From Elusimicrobiota bacterium (GTDB taxonomy: Bacteria > Elusimicrobiota > Elusimicrobia > UBA1565 > UBA9628): a DNA stretch of 7,964 bases. A model generated the notes under the pieces. It was not told where the DNA came from, ran no database searches, and saw only the letters and a list, made by a program, of their open reading frames with translations. Of the stretch, positions 1 through 6,481 are shown piece by piece. The stretch is from the NCBI GenBank assembly GCA_028717525.1, contig JAQUNT010000089.1, forward strand, positions 1 to 7,964. Reading direction: 5' to 3'. The stretch's first letter is position 1; every line of letters starts with the position of its first letter. A program made the position numbers and the translations under genes.

Positions 1-1137
1 GATGGGCCCGGCGGCGCGCTCGCCGTGCCGGCGCAGGGCCTGGGAGAAGTACGCCTCGTAGTCGAAGGCCAGGGCGAAGCCGCGCCGCACGCGCAGGTCC
101 GAGAAGAAATCGGGCGGGACGCCTTTGCCGTCGAGCCGGCCGCTGCCCAGGCTGGGGTTGTCATCGGCCGCGGCGCGGAAATTGAAGAACAGGGCCTGGC
201 CTACGGACCAGAGGGGCAGGCCGTCCTCGACCCGGACCCCGGGCGCCTCGGCCGCGTCGCGCAGGCTGGAGCGGGAGAGCTCCGCGTAGTCGGCGTCCCC
301 GGCCTCCAGCATGGAGAGGCGCGTCATCTCGCAGTCGATGGCGCGCAGGATGACGCGCTCCAGGGCGGCCGGCTTCTTGCGCCAGTAGGGGTCGAAGCGC
401 TCCAGGGACACCAGATCCTTGGCGGCCGGGCCCGCCAGCCGGAAGGGGCCGGTGCCGTCGGCCACGAAGCGGATGCGGCTCTGCTCCGGCAGGCGGCCGC
501 TGTAGCGCATCCAGCCGGCCTCGTTGCCGTCCCACTCGCCTTGGGCCGCGGCCCAGGCCTGGGAGACCACCAAGGGCCAGGAGGCCAGGACCGCGAGGAA
601 GGAGGCGTCGGGCTTCCTGAGCCGGACCACGACCGAGTCTCCGGCGACGCTCACCGCCGCGGCGGCCTTCTTGAAGTCCACGCGCAGGCGGCCCTTGCGG
701 TCGCGCGTGGACGGCACGCCCAGGATGGGCTCGAGGAGCATGAAGGAGGTGCCGCCCGTGAAGTCGCTGAGCATCCAGCGCAGCAAGGAGTAGCGGACGT
801 CCGCGGCCGTGACCGTGGAGCCGTCGTGGAAGAGCACCCCCGGCCGGATCGGGAAGGTGTAGACCCGCTCGTCCCGGGAGAGCAGGCCGTTCTCCTTGGT
901 GGGCACGGCGCCGGCGATGTAGGGGGCGAAGGGCTCCTGGGCCGGGTCCGTGGAGAAGATGATGAGCGGCTCGTAGTCGGAGAGCGCCGTGGTCAGGCTG
1001 CGGTTGTCGTAGATGGCCGCGGGGTCGAGGTTGGTGATGGGGCCGGCCAGGACGCTGACGAAGGTGGCCGTGCTGGAGGCGGCCGCGGGCCGGGCCGCGG
1101 GCAGGAGCAGGGCGAAGGCGAGCAGGGCGGTCTTCAT
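1..1137 (-). CDS. Periplasmic solute-binding protein of a peptide/nickel-type ABC transporter (SBP_bac_5 family), C-terminus outside window
   Basis: The 379 visible residues are the N-terminal part of an extracellular solute-binding protein; full-length relatives are usually 500-600 residues. Residues 1-20 form a Sec signal peptide (MKTA, an alanine/leucine core, AAA-SS cleavage region), with no lipobox cysteine, so a free periplasmic protein is likely. Family hallmarks are the FHDGSTVTAADVRYSL segment (103-118, the usual F-DG-x-x-x-x-A-x-DV signature), DGTGPFRL (228-235), FDPYWRKKPA (248-257) and DLRVRRGFALAFDYE (347-361). The family delivers oligopeptides, dipeptides, nickel or other small ligands to a membrane permease; the ligand cannot be told from sequence. 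The ATG overlaps the TGA of the upstream secreted protein (ATGA), implying translational coupling, and a weak AGGTG lies about 9 bases before it. Permease and ATPase genes are not in the window, though they could lie beyond the left edge. Family assignment is strong; substrate unknown. Confidence 0.9.
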   Translation of the reverse strand, partial: MKTALLAFALLLPAARPAAASSTATFVSVLAGPITNLDPAAIYDNRSLTTALSDYEPLIIFSTDPAQEPFAPYIAGAVPTKENGLLSRDERVYTFPIRPGVLFHDGSTVTAADVRYSLLRWMLSDFTGGTSFMLLEPILGVPSTRDRKGRLRVDFKKAAAAVSVAGDSVVVRLRKPDASFLAVLASWPLVVSQAWAAAQGEWDGNEAGWMRYSGRLPEQSRIRFVADGTGPFRLAGPAAKDLVSLERFDPYWRKKPAALERVILRAIDCEMTRLSMLEAGDADYAELSRSSLRDAAEAPGVRVEDGLPLWSVGQALFFNFRAAADDNPSLGSGRLDGKGVPPDFFSDLRVRRGFALAFDYEAYFSQALRRHGERAAGPI

Positions 1138-1802
1138 CGCACCGACACCTGGTTGCCGTTGGTGTCGAAGGTCACCGTCAGCAGGTTGTACTGTCCGGAG
1201 TAGGAGGTCTGGCTCTGCACGGATTCGACGCTCAGGTAGGCGTTGCCGGAGAGGTCGACCTGCAGCCCCCGGGCGTAGGTGTTGTTGAAATTGTTGTCGT
1301 ATTCGCGCCACCAGACCAGGTTGCCGCGGGAGTCGTATCTCCACAGCCGGGCCACGGTCCGGGCGCCTTTGCGGCAGTTGCCCGCGACGTAGTAATTCCC
1401 GTCCCGGTCCGTGACCGCCGTGGTGGGGTTGTTGTCATTGTTGGCGTCGTTGTCGAGGAAGACGCGATCCCCCCAGTCGTACTGGCCGTCGGCGGTGTAG
1501 TGGAACAGGACCATGACGTGCCGGCCCCGGTCTCTCATGACGGACGCGACCATGACTCCGCCGGCGGAGTCCGCGACGATGGCCGCGGCGCGCTGGTCCA
1601 CGCCGGGGTCGCGGAGCTGGGTCCAGAGGTTCCCCCCGCCGGGGTTGAGCTTGCGGATGTTGATGTACTCGTGGTCGCCGGTGAAGAGGTTGAGGACCGA
1701 ATAGAAGTTGCCGTTCTGGTCCGAGGCGCTGAGCTGGGATTCCCCGGCGGGCAGGGGCGCGGCCAGGAGGGTCAGCAGGACGGCCGCGGGCCAGGCGCGC
1801 AT
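1134..1802 (-). CDS. Small secreted protein with four propeller-blade-like repeats
   Basis: A 222-residue protein of unknown specific function. Residues 1-20 look like a Sec signal peptide (MRAW, a hydrophobic run, APLPAGES). The remainder is four imperfect repeats of about 50 residues, each carrying a D-x-x-G-N/G-x-x-Y/V turn: DQNGNFY (28-34), DSAGGVM (78-84), DRDGNYY (132-138) and DLSGNAY (183-189). The turns are 50, 54 and 51 residues apart. Each is followed by a strand ending in aromatic/glycine text such as YTADGQYDW or YDSRGNLVWW. This matches the style of SBBP/delta-60 type beta-propeller repeats found in secreted bacterial proteins; four blades is few, so it may be a minimal propeller or need to oligomerise. 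Residues 118-126 and 169-174 are Asn/Asp rich. No catalytic motif is visible. It starts 7 bases after gldA and overlaps the binding-protein gene by 4 bases. No Shine-Dalgarno precedes the ATG. Secretion and repeats are seen; a role in binding or surface display is only inferred. Confidence 0.72.
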   Translation of the reverse strand: MRAWPAAVLLTLLAAPLPAGESQLSASDQNGNFYSVLNLFTGDHEYINIRKLNPGGGNLWTQLRDPGVDQRAAAIVADSAGGVMVASVMRDRGRHVMVLFHYTADGQYDWGDRVFLDNDANNDNNPTTAVTDRDGNYYVAGNCRKGARTVARLWRYDSRGNLVWWREYDNNFNNTYARGLQVDLSGNAYLSVESVQSQTSYSGQYNLLTVTFDTNGNQVSVR

Positions 1803-1808
1803 GGGGCG

Positions 1809-1814
1809 ATTATA
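1809..1814 (-). promoter_or_regulatory. Candidate -10 box (TATAAT) overlapping the gldA stop codon
   Basis: The minus strand reads GTAGTATAATCG here, a perfect TATAAT only 6 bases before the ATG of the secreted repeat protein. No good -35 (TTGACA-like) is visible 16-18 bases upstream. Transcription starting about 7 bases after the box would begin at or next to the A of the ATG, giving a leaderless mRNA, consistent with the missing Shine-Dalgarno. The box is built from the last gldA codons and stop (GTA GTA TAA), A/T-ending codons unlike the GC-ending usage of that gene. This is a prediction from sequence only; chance remains possible. Confidence 0.45.
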
Positions 1815-2922
1815 CTACTTCCAGGATTCGTTTTCTCTTCATCCCCAGCGCGTCGGCTTGGCGCATCGCCTCCACGACCTGGCCGGCGGTCACCCGGAAG
1901 CCGTGGCTGTGGATGACCGAGCCTTCGGCCGCGACCAGCTCCGCGAAGCCCCGGAGCCGCTCCGCGGCGACTCCGGCCAAGCCGAGGTCTTTCAGGGTGA
2001 CCGGAAGCCCGGCCGCGACCATGAAACCCGCGATGCGCAGGACCTCTTCCTTCCTAAGGTCTCCTTCCAGGCACAGCTGGGTCATGAGGCCGAAGGCCAC
2101 CTTCTCGCCGTGCAGACAGCCGTGCGTCTCGGAGAGGGCCGGCAGGGCGTTGGCGACGGCGTGGGCGCAGGCCAGGCCGCCGCTCTCCCAGCCGATGCCC
2201 GACAGCAGGATGTTGGCTTCCACGACCTTCTCCAGAGCCGGGGTGACCTCCCGGCGCTCCGCGGACCTCTTGGCGTCGAGCCCGCATTCCATGAGCGTGT
2301 CGAAGCAGAGCTCGGCTATGGCCAGCGCGGTCATGGTCTGAGTCCCGCCGGCGGCGGTGATGGACCGGCCCCGTTGCGCGGCCCGCGCTTCGGGCCAGGT
2401 GGCCAGGGCGTCCCCCATGCCGGCGACCAGGAAGCGCGCCGGGGCCTGGGCGATGACCGCGGTGTCCACCAGGACCAGGTCGGGATTGAACTTCCAGTGC
2501 TCGAAGCCCGCGCAGGCGCCGCGGTCGTCGTACCAGACGGTGCAGGCGCTGGTCGGCGCGTCGTTCGATGCGATGGTGGGGATGCTGACCATGGGCAGGC
2601 CCGCGCCGGCCGCCGCGGCTTTGGCCGCGTCGATGACCTTCCCCCCGCCGATGCCCACGACCATGTCGGCCTTCCGGCCGGCGGCCGCTTCCGCGACCCT
2701 GCGGGCCTCGCTCTTCGTGCATTCGCCTGGGAACAGCACTTCGAGCGCGTCGAGCCCGGCCGCTCTCATCCCGGGGAGCAGGATATCATGCGTCGCCGAG
2801 CGCGAGCGACGGCCCCAAAGCAATAGGGGGCGCTTGCCGAGCAGCCCGACGTAATGCGGGGCCTCCGCGAGCAGGCCGGGGCCTTGGACGTATTTCCGCG
2901 GCCATGCGATCACCTTCTTCAT
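1810..2922 (-). CDS. gldA: Glycerol dehydrogenase (iron-containing alcohol dehydrogenase family)
   Basis: A 370-residue cytoplasmic enzyme that oxidises glycerol to dihydroxyacetone with NAD+ (reversible; the family also acts on 1,2-propanediol and hydroxyacetone-type substrates). Its length equals E. coli GldA (367). Residues 1-17 (MKKVIAWPRKYVQGPGL) match the family start. The NAD-binding GIGGGKVIDAAK is at 90-101, IPTIASNDAPTSA at 114-126, and the metal ligands of the family are present: D171 in GMGDALATW, H254 in ACAHAVANAL and H271 in LHGEKVAFG. VTPALEKVVEAN (226-237) and SGIGWESGGLA (241-251) also match GldA closely. I chose the ATG at 2922 because AGGAGGG stands 5 bases before it; a longer reading from 2985 adds 21 residues that do not look like the family. 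It is divergent from the FGGY kinase across a 73-base spacer and is followed 7 bases later by the secreted repeat protein. Its last codons double as a possible promoter box. Confidence 0.93.
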   Translation of the reverse strand: MKKVIAWPRKYVQGPGLLAEAPHYVGLLGKRPLLLWGRRSRSATHDILLPGMRAAGLDALEVLFPGECTKSEARRVAEAAAGRKADMVVGIGGGKVIDAAKAAAAGAGLPMVSIPTIASNDAPTSACTVWYDDRGACAGFEHWKFNPDLVLVDTAVIAQAPARFLVAGMGDALATWPEARAAQRGRSITAAGGTQTMTALAIAELCFDTLMECGLDAKRSAERREVTPALEKVVEANILLSGIGWESGGLACAHAVANALPALSETHGCLHGEKVAFGLMTQLCLEGDLRKEEVLRIAGFMVAAGLPVTLKDLGLAGVAAERLRGFAELVAAEGSVIHSHGFRVTAGQVVEAMRQADALGMKRKRILEVV

Positions 2923-2927
2923 CGATG

Positions 2928-2934
2928 CCCTCCT
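2928..2934 (-). promoter_or_regulatory. Ribosome binding site of gldA
   Basis: AGGAGGG on the minus strand, separated from the ATG at 2922 by 5 bases (CATCG). It is the strongest Shine-Dalgarno in the window and settles the gldA start against the upstream in-frame ATG at 2985, which would lie upstream of the predicted -10 box. Confidence 0.8.
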
Positions 2935-2964
2935 CGCGCCGACCGGCTGGGATCGGCACCAGCA

Positions 2965-2973
2965 TGCTATTAT
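2965..2973 (+). promoter_or_regulatory. Candidate extended -10 promoter for the FGGY kinase
   Basis: The plus strand reads TGCTATTAT: a TGn extension followed by TATTAT (five of six matches to TATAAT) at 2968-2973. No convincing -35 lies upstream, which is acceptable for extended -10 promoters. A start about 7 bases downstream would give a leader of roughly 15 bases before the kinase ATG at 2996. A second, shifted reading is TATACT at 2971-2976. The AT-rich core stands out in a GC-rich surrounding and overlaps the opposite-strand box for gldA. Confidence 0.5.
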
Positions 2974-2974
2974 A
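2969..2974 (-). promoter_or_regulatory. Candidate -10 box (TATAAT) for gldA
   Basis: The minus strand reads GGAGTATAATAGC, a perfect TATAAT, 46 bases before the gldA ATG, leaving a leader of about 40 bases that contains the AGGAGGG ribosome site. A weak -35 candidate (TTTCAG on the minus strand, at 2991-2996) stands 16 bases upstream. Five of its six base pairs are shared with the plus-strand TATTAT. Confidence 0.5.
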
Positions 2975-2995
2975 CTCCTAATCAACGAGACTGAA

Positions 2996-4492
2996 ATGGG
3001 AATGAAGGGCTATGTCGCGGCCGTGGACTGCGGGACCAGCGCCATCAAGGCCGCCGTCATCGACTTCTCCGGCCGGGTCAAGGGCAGGGGCAGGACGGAT
3101 TGTCCCTGCCGGTTCCTGCGCGACGGCCGCATCGAGCAGAGTCCGCGGCTCATCGTCGAGCGCACCTTCTCCTGCCTCCAGGAGGCGGTCGCGCGCTCGG
3201 GGGTCAAGGCCGGGCAGATCGCCTCCTTGGCCATCTCGAACCAGAGGGCCACGGTGCTCCGCGCCGGCCGGAGCGGCGAGGCGGCGGGCCAGGCCGTCTC
3301 CTGGCAGGACATGCGCGGCCGCCGGGCCATCGCGGCCCTGCGCCGGCGCATCAGCGACGAGGAGTACTACGGCATCACCGGGCTGCCCAACAACCCGGTC
3401 TTCTCGCTGGGCAAGATCCTGGCCTTGCATCAGAAGGCCGCCCGCTTCCTCTTGGTCCAGGACTTCCTCTTGAGGGAGTTCGGCGCGGACGGCTTCTTCC
3501 TGGACTGGTCGAACGCCTCCTTGACCGGGATGTTCGACGTGGAGAGGCTGCGCTGGAGTCCCGAGATCCTGAAGCTCGCGGGCCTGCGCGAGAGCCAGCT
3601 CGCCACCCTCGTGGCCAGCGGCCGGAAGGTCGGAGCGGTCTCCAGGCGGGCCGCGCGCCTCTGCGGGCTCCTGGCGGGGACTCCCCTGATCTCGGGCGGA
3701 GGCGACCAGCAGTGCGCCGGGATCGGCGCCGGCGCGGTGAGGCCGGGCACGGCGGAGCTCACCTTGGGCACGGCCGGGGTCCTGCTCGCCTGCGTGGAGC
3801 GGCCGCGGAAGGATCCCAAGATGCGGGTCACCTGCTGCGCGCACGCCGTCCCCGGCCGGTGGGAGGTCGAGGGGCTGCAGAACTCGGCAGGGGCCGGCCT
3901 GGATTGGCTGGGCCGGATCGTCTCCGGCAAGGGGTTCGCCCCGGACTTCTGGCGCCGGGCCTGCGCCCGGCCGCCGAGCCCGCAGGACCCCCTGTTCTAC
4001 CCCTTCCTGGCCGGCGCCGGCGCGCCGAACTGGGACCCCGAGGCCAAGGCCATGTGGCTCGGCCTGACCCATGCTCACGGCCGGGAGTCCTTGGCGCGCA
4101 GCGTCCTGGAGGGAGTCTGTCTGGAGACGAAGTCCATCCTCTCCGTGTTCGCGGACCTCAAGGTCCCGGTCCGGGAACTGCGCCTGACCGGCGGGGCCTC
4201 CGGGATCGCGGGCTGGAGCCGGATGCAGGCGGATGTCTTCGGGCTCGAGGTGTCGCCGCTGAGGGAGCCGGAGGCCTCGGTGCTGGGGGCCGGCATCTTG
4301 GCGGCCTGCGGGGCCGGAGCCTTCGCCACCGTCCCGGAGGCGGCCGACGCCATGGTGGCGACCGCGCGTCGCTGCCGGCCCGACCCGGAGAGGACCAGGC
4401 TCTACGGGCGTCGCTACCGGACGTACCTCGATGTCCTGCGCCGGTTCGAGAGCGGCGGCATCTTCCGCATGCTCGCGCGGTGCGGATTGTAG
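2996..4492 (+). CDS. FGGY-family carbohydrate kinase, glycerol-kinase-like with altered substrate pocket
   Basis: A 498-residue ATP-dependent kinase with the normal FGGY length and two actin-like domains. Seen: phosphate-1 motif DCGTSAIK (11-18), ISNQRAT (80-86), SWQDMRGRR (102-110), GGGDQQCAGIG (234-244) with D237 as the expected catalytic base, phosphate-2 region LTLGTAG (255-261), GAPNWDPEA (342-350) and adenosine-site LTGGASG (397-403). The NQR, W103 and GDQQ text is closest to glycerol kinase. However, E. coli GlpK residues E84, Y135 and F270 (mature numbering) align with A85, V135 and V262, so glycerol itself may not be the substrate; dihydroxyacetone, a tetritol or a ketopentose are alternatives. 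The start could also be the ATG at 3002, two codons on; Shine-Dalgarno text is weak for both. It is divergent from gldA through a shared promoter spacer, suggesting joint use in polyol or ketose metabolism. Family is sure, substrate is not. Confidence 0.88.
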   Translation: MGMKGYVAAVDCGTSAIKAAVIDFSGRVKGRGRTDCPCRFLRDGRIEQSPRLIVERTFSCLQEAVARSGVKAGQIASLAISNQRATVLRAGRSGEAAGQAVSWQDMRGRRAIAALRRRISDEEYYGITGLPNNPVFSLGKILALHQKAARFLLVQDFLLREFGADGFFLDWSNASLTGMFDVERLRWSPEILKLAGLRESQLATLVASGRKVGAVSRRAARLCGLLAGTPLISGGGDQQCAGIGAGAVRPGTAELTLGTAGVLLACVERPRKDPKMRVTCCAHAVPGRWEVEGLQNSAGAGLDWLGRIVSGKGFAPDFWRRACARPPSPQDPLFYPFLAGAGAPNWDPEAKAMWLGLTHAHGRESLARSVLEGVCLETKSILSVFADLKVPVRELRLTGGASGIAGWSRMQADVFGLEVSPLREPEASVLGAGILAACGAGAFATVPEAADAMVATARRCRPDPERTRLYGRRYRTYLDVLRRFESGGIFRMLARCGL

Positions 4493-4498
4493 TATCAT
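4493..4498 (+). promoter_or_regulatory. Candidate -10 box (TATCAT) at the kinase stop codon
   Basis: GTAGTATCAT spans the stop (TAG, 4490-4492) of the FGGY kinase and resembles the GTAGTATAAT at the end of gldA. TATCAT matches TATAAT at five of six positions. It lies 42 bases before the ATG of the PAS kinase, so a leader of about 36 bases would result. No clear -35 is seen. It may be the promoter of the signalling operon. Confidence 0.35.
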
Positions 4499-4502
4499 AG
4501 GC

Positions 4503-4519
4503 TGAGTCGCTCCGACTTA
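4503..4519 (+). other. Short inverted repeat in the leader of the PAS kinase gene
   Basis: AGTCG (4505-4509) and CGACT (4513-4517) pair around the loop CTC; a G-T and a T-A pair would extend the stem to 7. It falls where transcription from the 4493 box would begin. There is no T-run, so it is not an intrinsic terminator; it could be a 5'-end hairpin or a small operator. A stem this short may be chance. Confidence 0.25.
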
Positions 4520-4540
4520 CTGGACCCGGATTACCCGACC

Positions 4541-6481
4541 ATGAACAAGAAAGCCTTGAGCGAGGAGAAGAGCCAGGAACTGCAGCTCTTCTCCCGCCTG
4601 CTGGACTTCACCCGGGACGGGGTGTACCGCTACACATTCGAGGAGGGGCGGATCCTCTTCGCCAACAGCGGCTTCGTGCGCATCCTGGACCTGGACTTCC
4701 CCCCCGGCCAGGTGGCCGGCAAGCTCCTCAAGGACCTGCTGGTCTACACCGAGGAGCCGGGGACCGTCCGGCAGCATGCCGACGCGAAGGGCGAGATCCA
4801 TGATTTCGAGTACCACTTCAAGACGCTCAAGGGTGCGGATCGCTGGGTGTGGCACGACTCCTTCATATCCACGGACCCCAAGACCGGCCAGAAGGTGGTC
4901 GAGGCCTACGTGCGGGACATCACCGAGCACAAGAGGTCCGAGTCCGCCCTGCGCGACAGCGAGGAGCGCCTGCGCTTCGCCCGGGAGAGCAGCGGCATCG
5001 GCGCCTGGGACCTGGACCTGGTGGACCACACCGCCTTCCGCTCCATCGAGCACGACCGCATCTTCGGCTTCCCCAAGCTCCTGCCGCGCTGGACCTACGA
5101 GATGTTCCTGGAGCACGTCCTGCCCGAGGACCGCGTTGCGGTCGACGAGAAGTTCCGGCGCGCCATCGCGACGCAGAGCAACTGGAACTTCGAGTGCCGC
5201 ATCCGCCGGGCCGACGGGCAGGTGCGCTGGATCTTGGCGGCCGGCCGCCACCAGTTCAACGCCGCGGGCGCGGCGCGGCGCATGGCCGGAATCGTGCAGG
5301 ACATCACGGAGCGCAAGCAGACGGACCAGGCGCTCAAGGACAGTCTCAGGCTCCTGAATAGCACCGGAGAAATGGCCAGGGTCGGAGGCTGGGAGCTCGA
5401 CCTCGCGACCAGTGAGCTTTTCTGGACGGAGGAGGTCTGCCGCATCCACGGGGTCGAACCGGGCTATAAGCCTAAGCTGGAAGAAGCTCTGGATTTCTAC
5501 TCCCTTGAATCCAGGCCGGCCATAGCTGCGGCGGTGAAGCGGGGGATGGAAACGGGCGAGCCGTGGGACCTCGAACTCCTATTCAGCCCGCGCGGCGGCA
5601 AAGCCAGGATCTGGGTGCGCGCGCAAGGGCGGGCGATCGTCAGCAACGGCAAGATCGTCAAGCTCGCCGGGGCCTTCCAGGACATCACCGAGCGCAAGCT
5701 GGCGGAGGAGCAGGTCCGCAAGCTCAACGCCGAGCTGGAGGAGCGCGTGGCCCAGCGCACGGCCCAGCTCGAGATGGCCGTGGAGGAGCTGGAGGCCTTC
5801 AGCTACTCGGTCTCGCACGACCTGCAGGCTCCCCTGCGCGCCATGGACGGCTTCAGCCAGGCCCTGCTGGAGGACTACGCGGACCAGCTCGACGCCCAGG
5901 GCCGCGACTACCTCAGCCGGGTGCGCGGCGGCGCCCAGCGCATGGCCAAGATGATCGACGGCTTCCTGAAGCTTTCGCGCGCCGGCCGCGCCGAGATGCA
6001 GCTCAAGCCTCTGGACCTCGGCGCCCTGGCCCGGGAGGCCGCGGCGGAGCTGCGGCGGAGCGATCCCGGCCGGAAGGTCGAGTTCTCGGCCGCGGGCGAC
6101 CTGCGCGCCGTGGGCGACGCCGCCCTGCTGCGCATCGTCCTGGACAACCTGCTGGGCAACGCCTGGAAGTTCACCGCCAAGGCGGCCCGGGCCAAGGTGG
6201 AGTTCGGCGCGGCGCCCGGCGCCGCGGGGGCCGCGGGCCAGAAGGTCTTCCGCGTGCGCGACAACGGGGCGGGCTTCGACCAGGCCCGGGTGGGCAAGCT
6301 CTTCCGCGCCTTCCAGCGCCTGCACGGCAGCGCGGAGTTTCCGGGCTCGGGCATCGGGCTGGCCACGGTGCGGCGCATCATCCACCGGCACGGCGGGCGG
6401 GTCTGGGCCGAGGGCGCAGTCGGCAAGGGCGCGGCCTTCTACTTCACCTTGCCCGCGCGTCCGGTCCGGGAGGCCCCGTGA
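4541..6481 (+). CDS. Soluble triple-PAS sensor histidine kinase
   Basis: A 646-residue kinase that should autophosphorylate on histidine in response to signals sensed by its PAS domains. Order: PAS 1 (about 18-133, ending VRDITEHKR), PAS 2 (about 143-260, ending VQDITERKQ), PAS 3 (about 272-387, ending FQDITERKL), a coiled-coil linker (388-418), the HisKA dimerisation helix pair with H426 in SVSHDLQAPLRAMDGF, and the HATPase_c domain with N-box LDNLLGNAWKF (534-544), G1 RDNGAGF (573-579), F-box KLFRAFQRLH (586-595) and G2 GSGIGLA (602-608). All catalytic motifs are intact. No signal peptide or membrane segment is visible, so it is cytoplasmic. PAS ligands cannot be read from sequence; the LOV cysteine motif is not apparent. 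The HisKA text is of the bacteriophytochrome-like type often paired with Rcp receivers, and such a receiver follows, overlapping by 4 bases. The start has only weak upstream GGA text, but it fits the first PAS helix well. Confidence 0.92.
   Translation: MNKKALSEEKSQELQLFSRLLDFTRDGVYRYTFEEGRILFANSGFVRILDLDFPPGQVAGKLLKDLLVYTEEPGTVRQHADAKGEIHDFEYHFKTLKGADRWVWHDSFISTDPKTGQKVVEAYVRDITEHKRSESALRDSEERLRFARESSGIGAWDLDLVDHTAFRSIEHDRIFGFPKLLPRWTYEMFLEHVLPEDRVAVDEKFRRAIATQSNWNFECRIRRADGQVRWILAAGRHQFNAAGAARRMAGIVQDITERKQTDQALKDSLRLLNSTGEMARVGGWELDLATSELFWTEEVCRIHGVEPGYKPKLEEALDFYSLESRPAIAAAVKRGMETGEPWDLELLFSPRGGKARIWVRAQGRAIVSNGKIVKLAGAFQDITERKLAEEQVRKLNAELEERVAQRTAQLEMAVEELEAFSYSVSHDLQAPLRAMDGFSQALLEDYADQLDAQGRDYLSRVRGGAQRMAKMIDGFLKLSRAGRAEMQLKPLDLGALAREAAAELRRSDPGRKVEFSAAGDLRAVGDAALLRIVLDNLLGNAWKFTAKAARAKVEFGAAPGAAGAAGQKVFRVRDNGAGFDQARVGKLFRAFQRLHGSAEFPGSGIGLATVRRIIHRHGGRVWAEGAVGKGAAFYFTLPARPVREAP

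Noticed and set aside
1078..1101. Tandem GGGCCGCGGGC-like repeat
   Set aside because: It encodes the Ala/Pro-rich part of the signal peptide of the binding protein; composition explains it.
25..1203. Long open frame on the plus strand opposite the solute-binding protein
   Set aside because: Low-complexity Gly/Ala/Arg/Val text without domain motifs; the minus-strand reading has a signal peptide and clear SBP_bac_5 motifs. High GC makes antisense frames stay open.
2962..2967. GCATGC palindrome next to the divergent promoter as an operator
   Set aside because: A six-base palindrome alone is too common to support a regulator site, and it partly serves the TGC extension of the plus-strand box.
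2923..2985. Longer gldA starting at 2985
   Set aside because: The extra 21 residues do not match the family, the strong AGGAGGG favours 2922, and the start would lie upstream of the predicted -10 box.
2978..4500. Long open frames antisense to, and in another frame of, the FGGY kinase
   Set aside because: Compositionally biased translations with no recognisable motifs; the frame starting at 2996 carries every FGGY motif.
6204..6240. Ala/Gly-coding short repeats in the kinase ATP-binding domain
   Set aside because: Low-complexity GC-rich codons in a surface loop between the N-box and G1 box; a variable-length region in this family.
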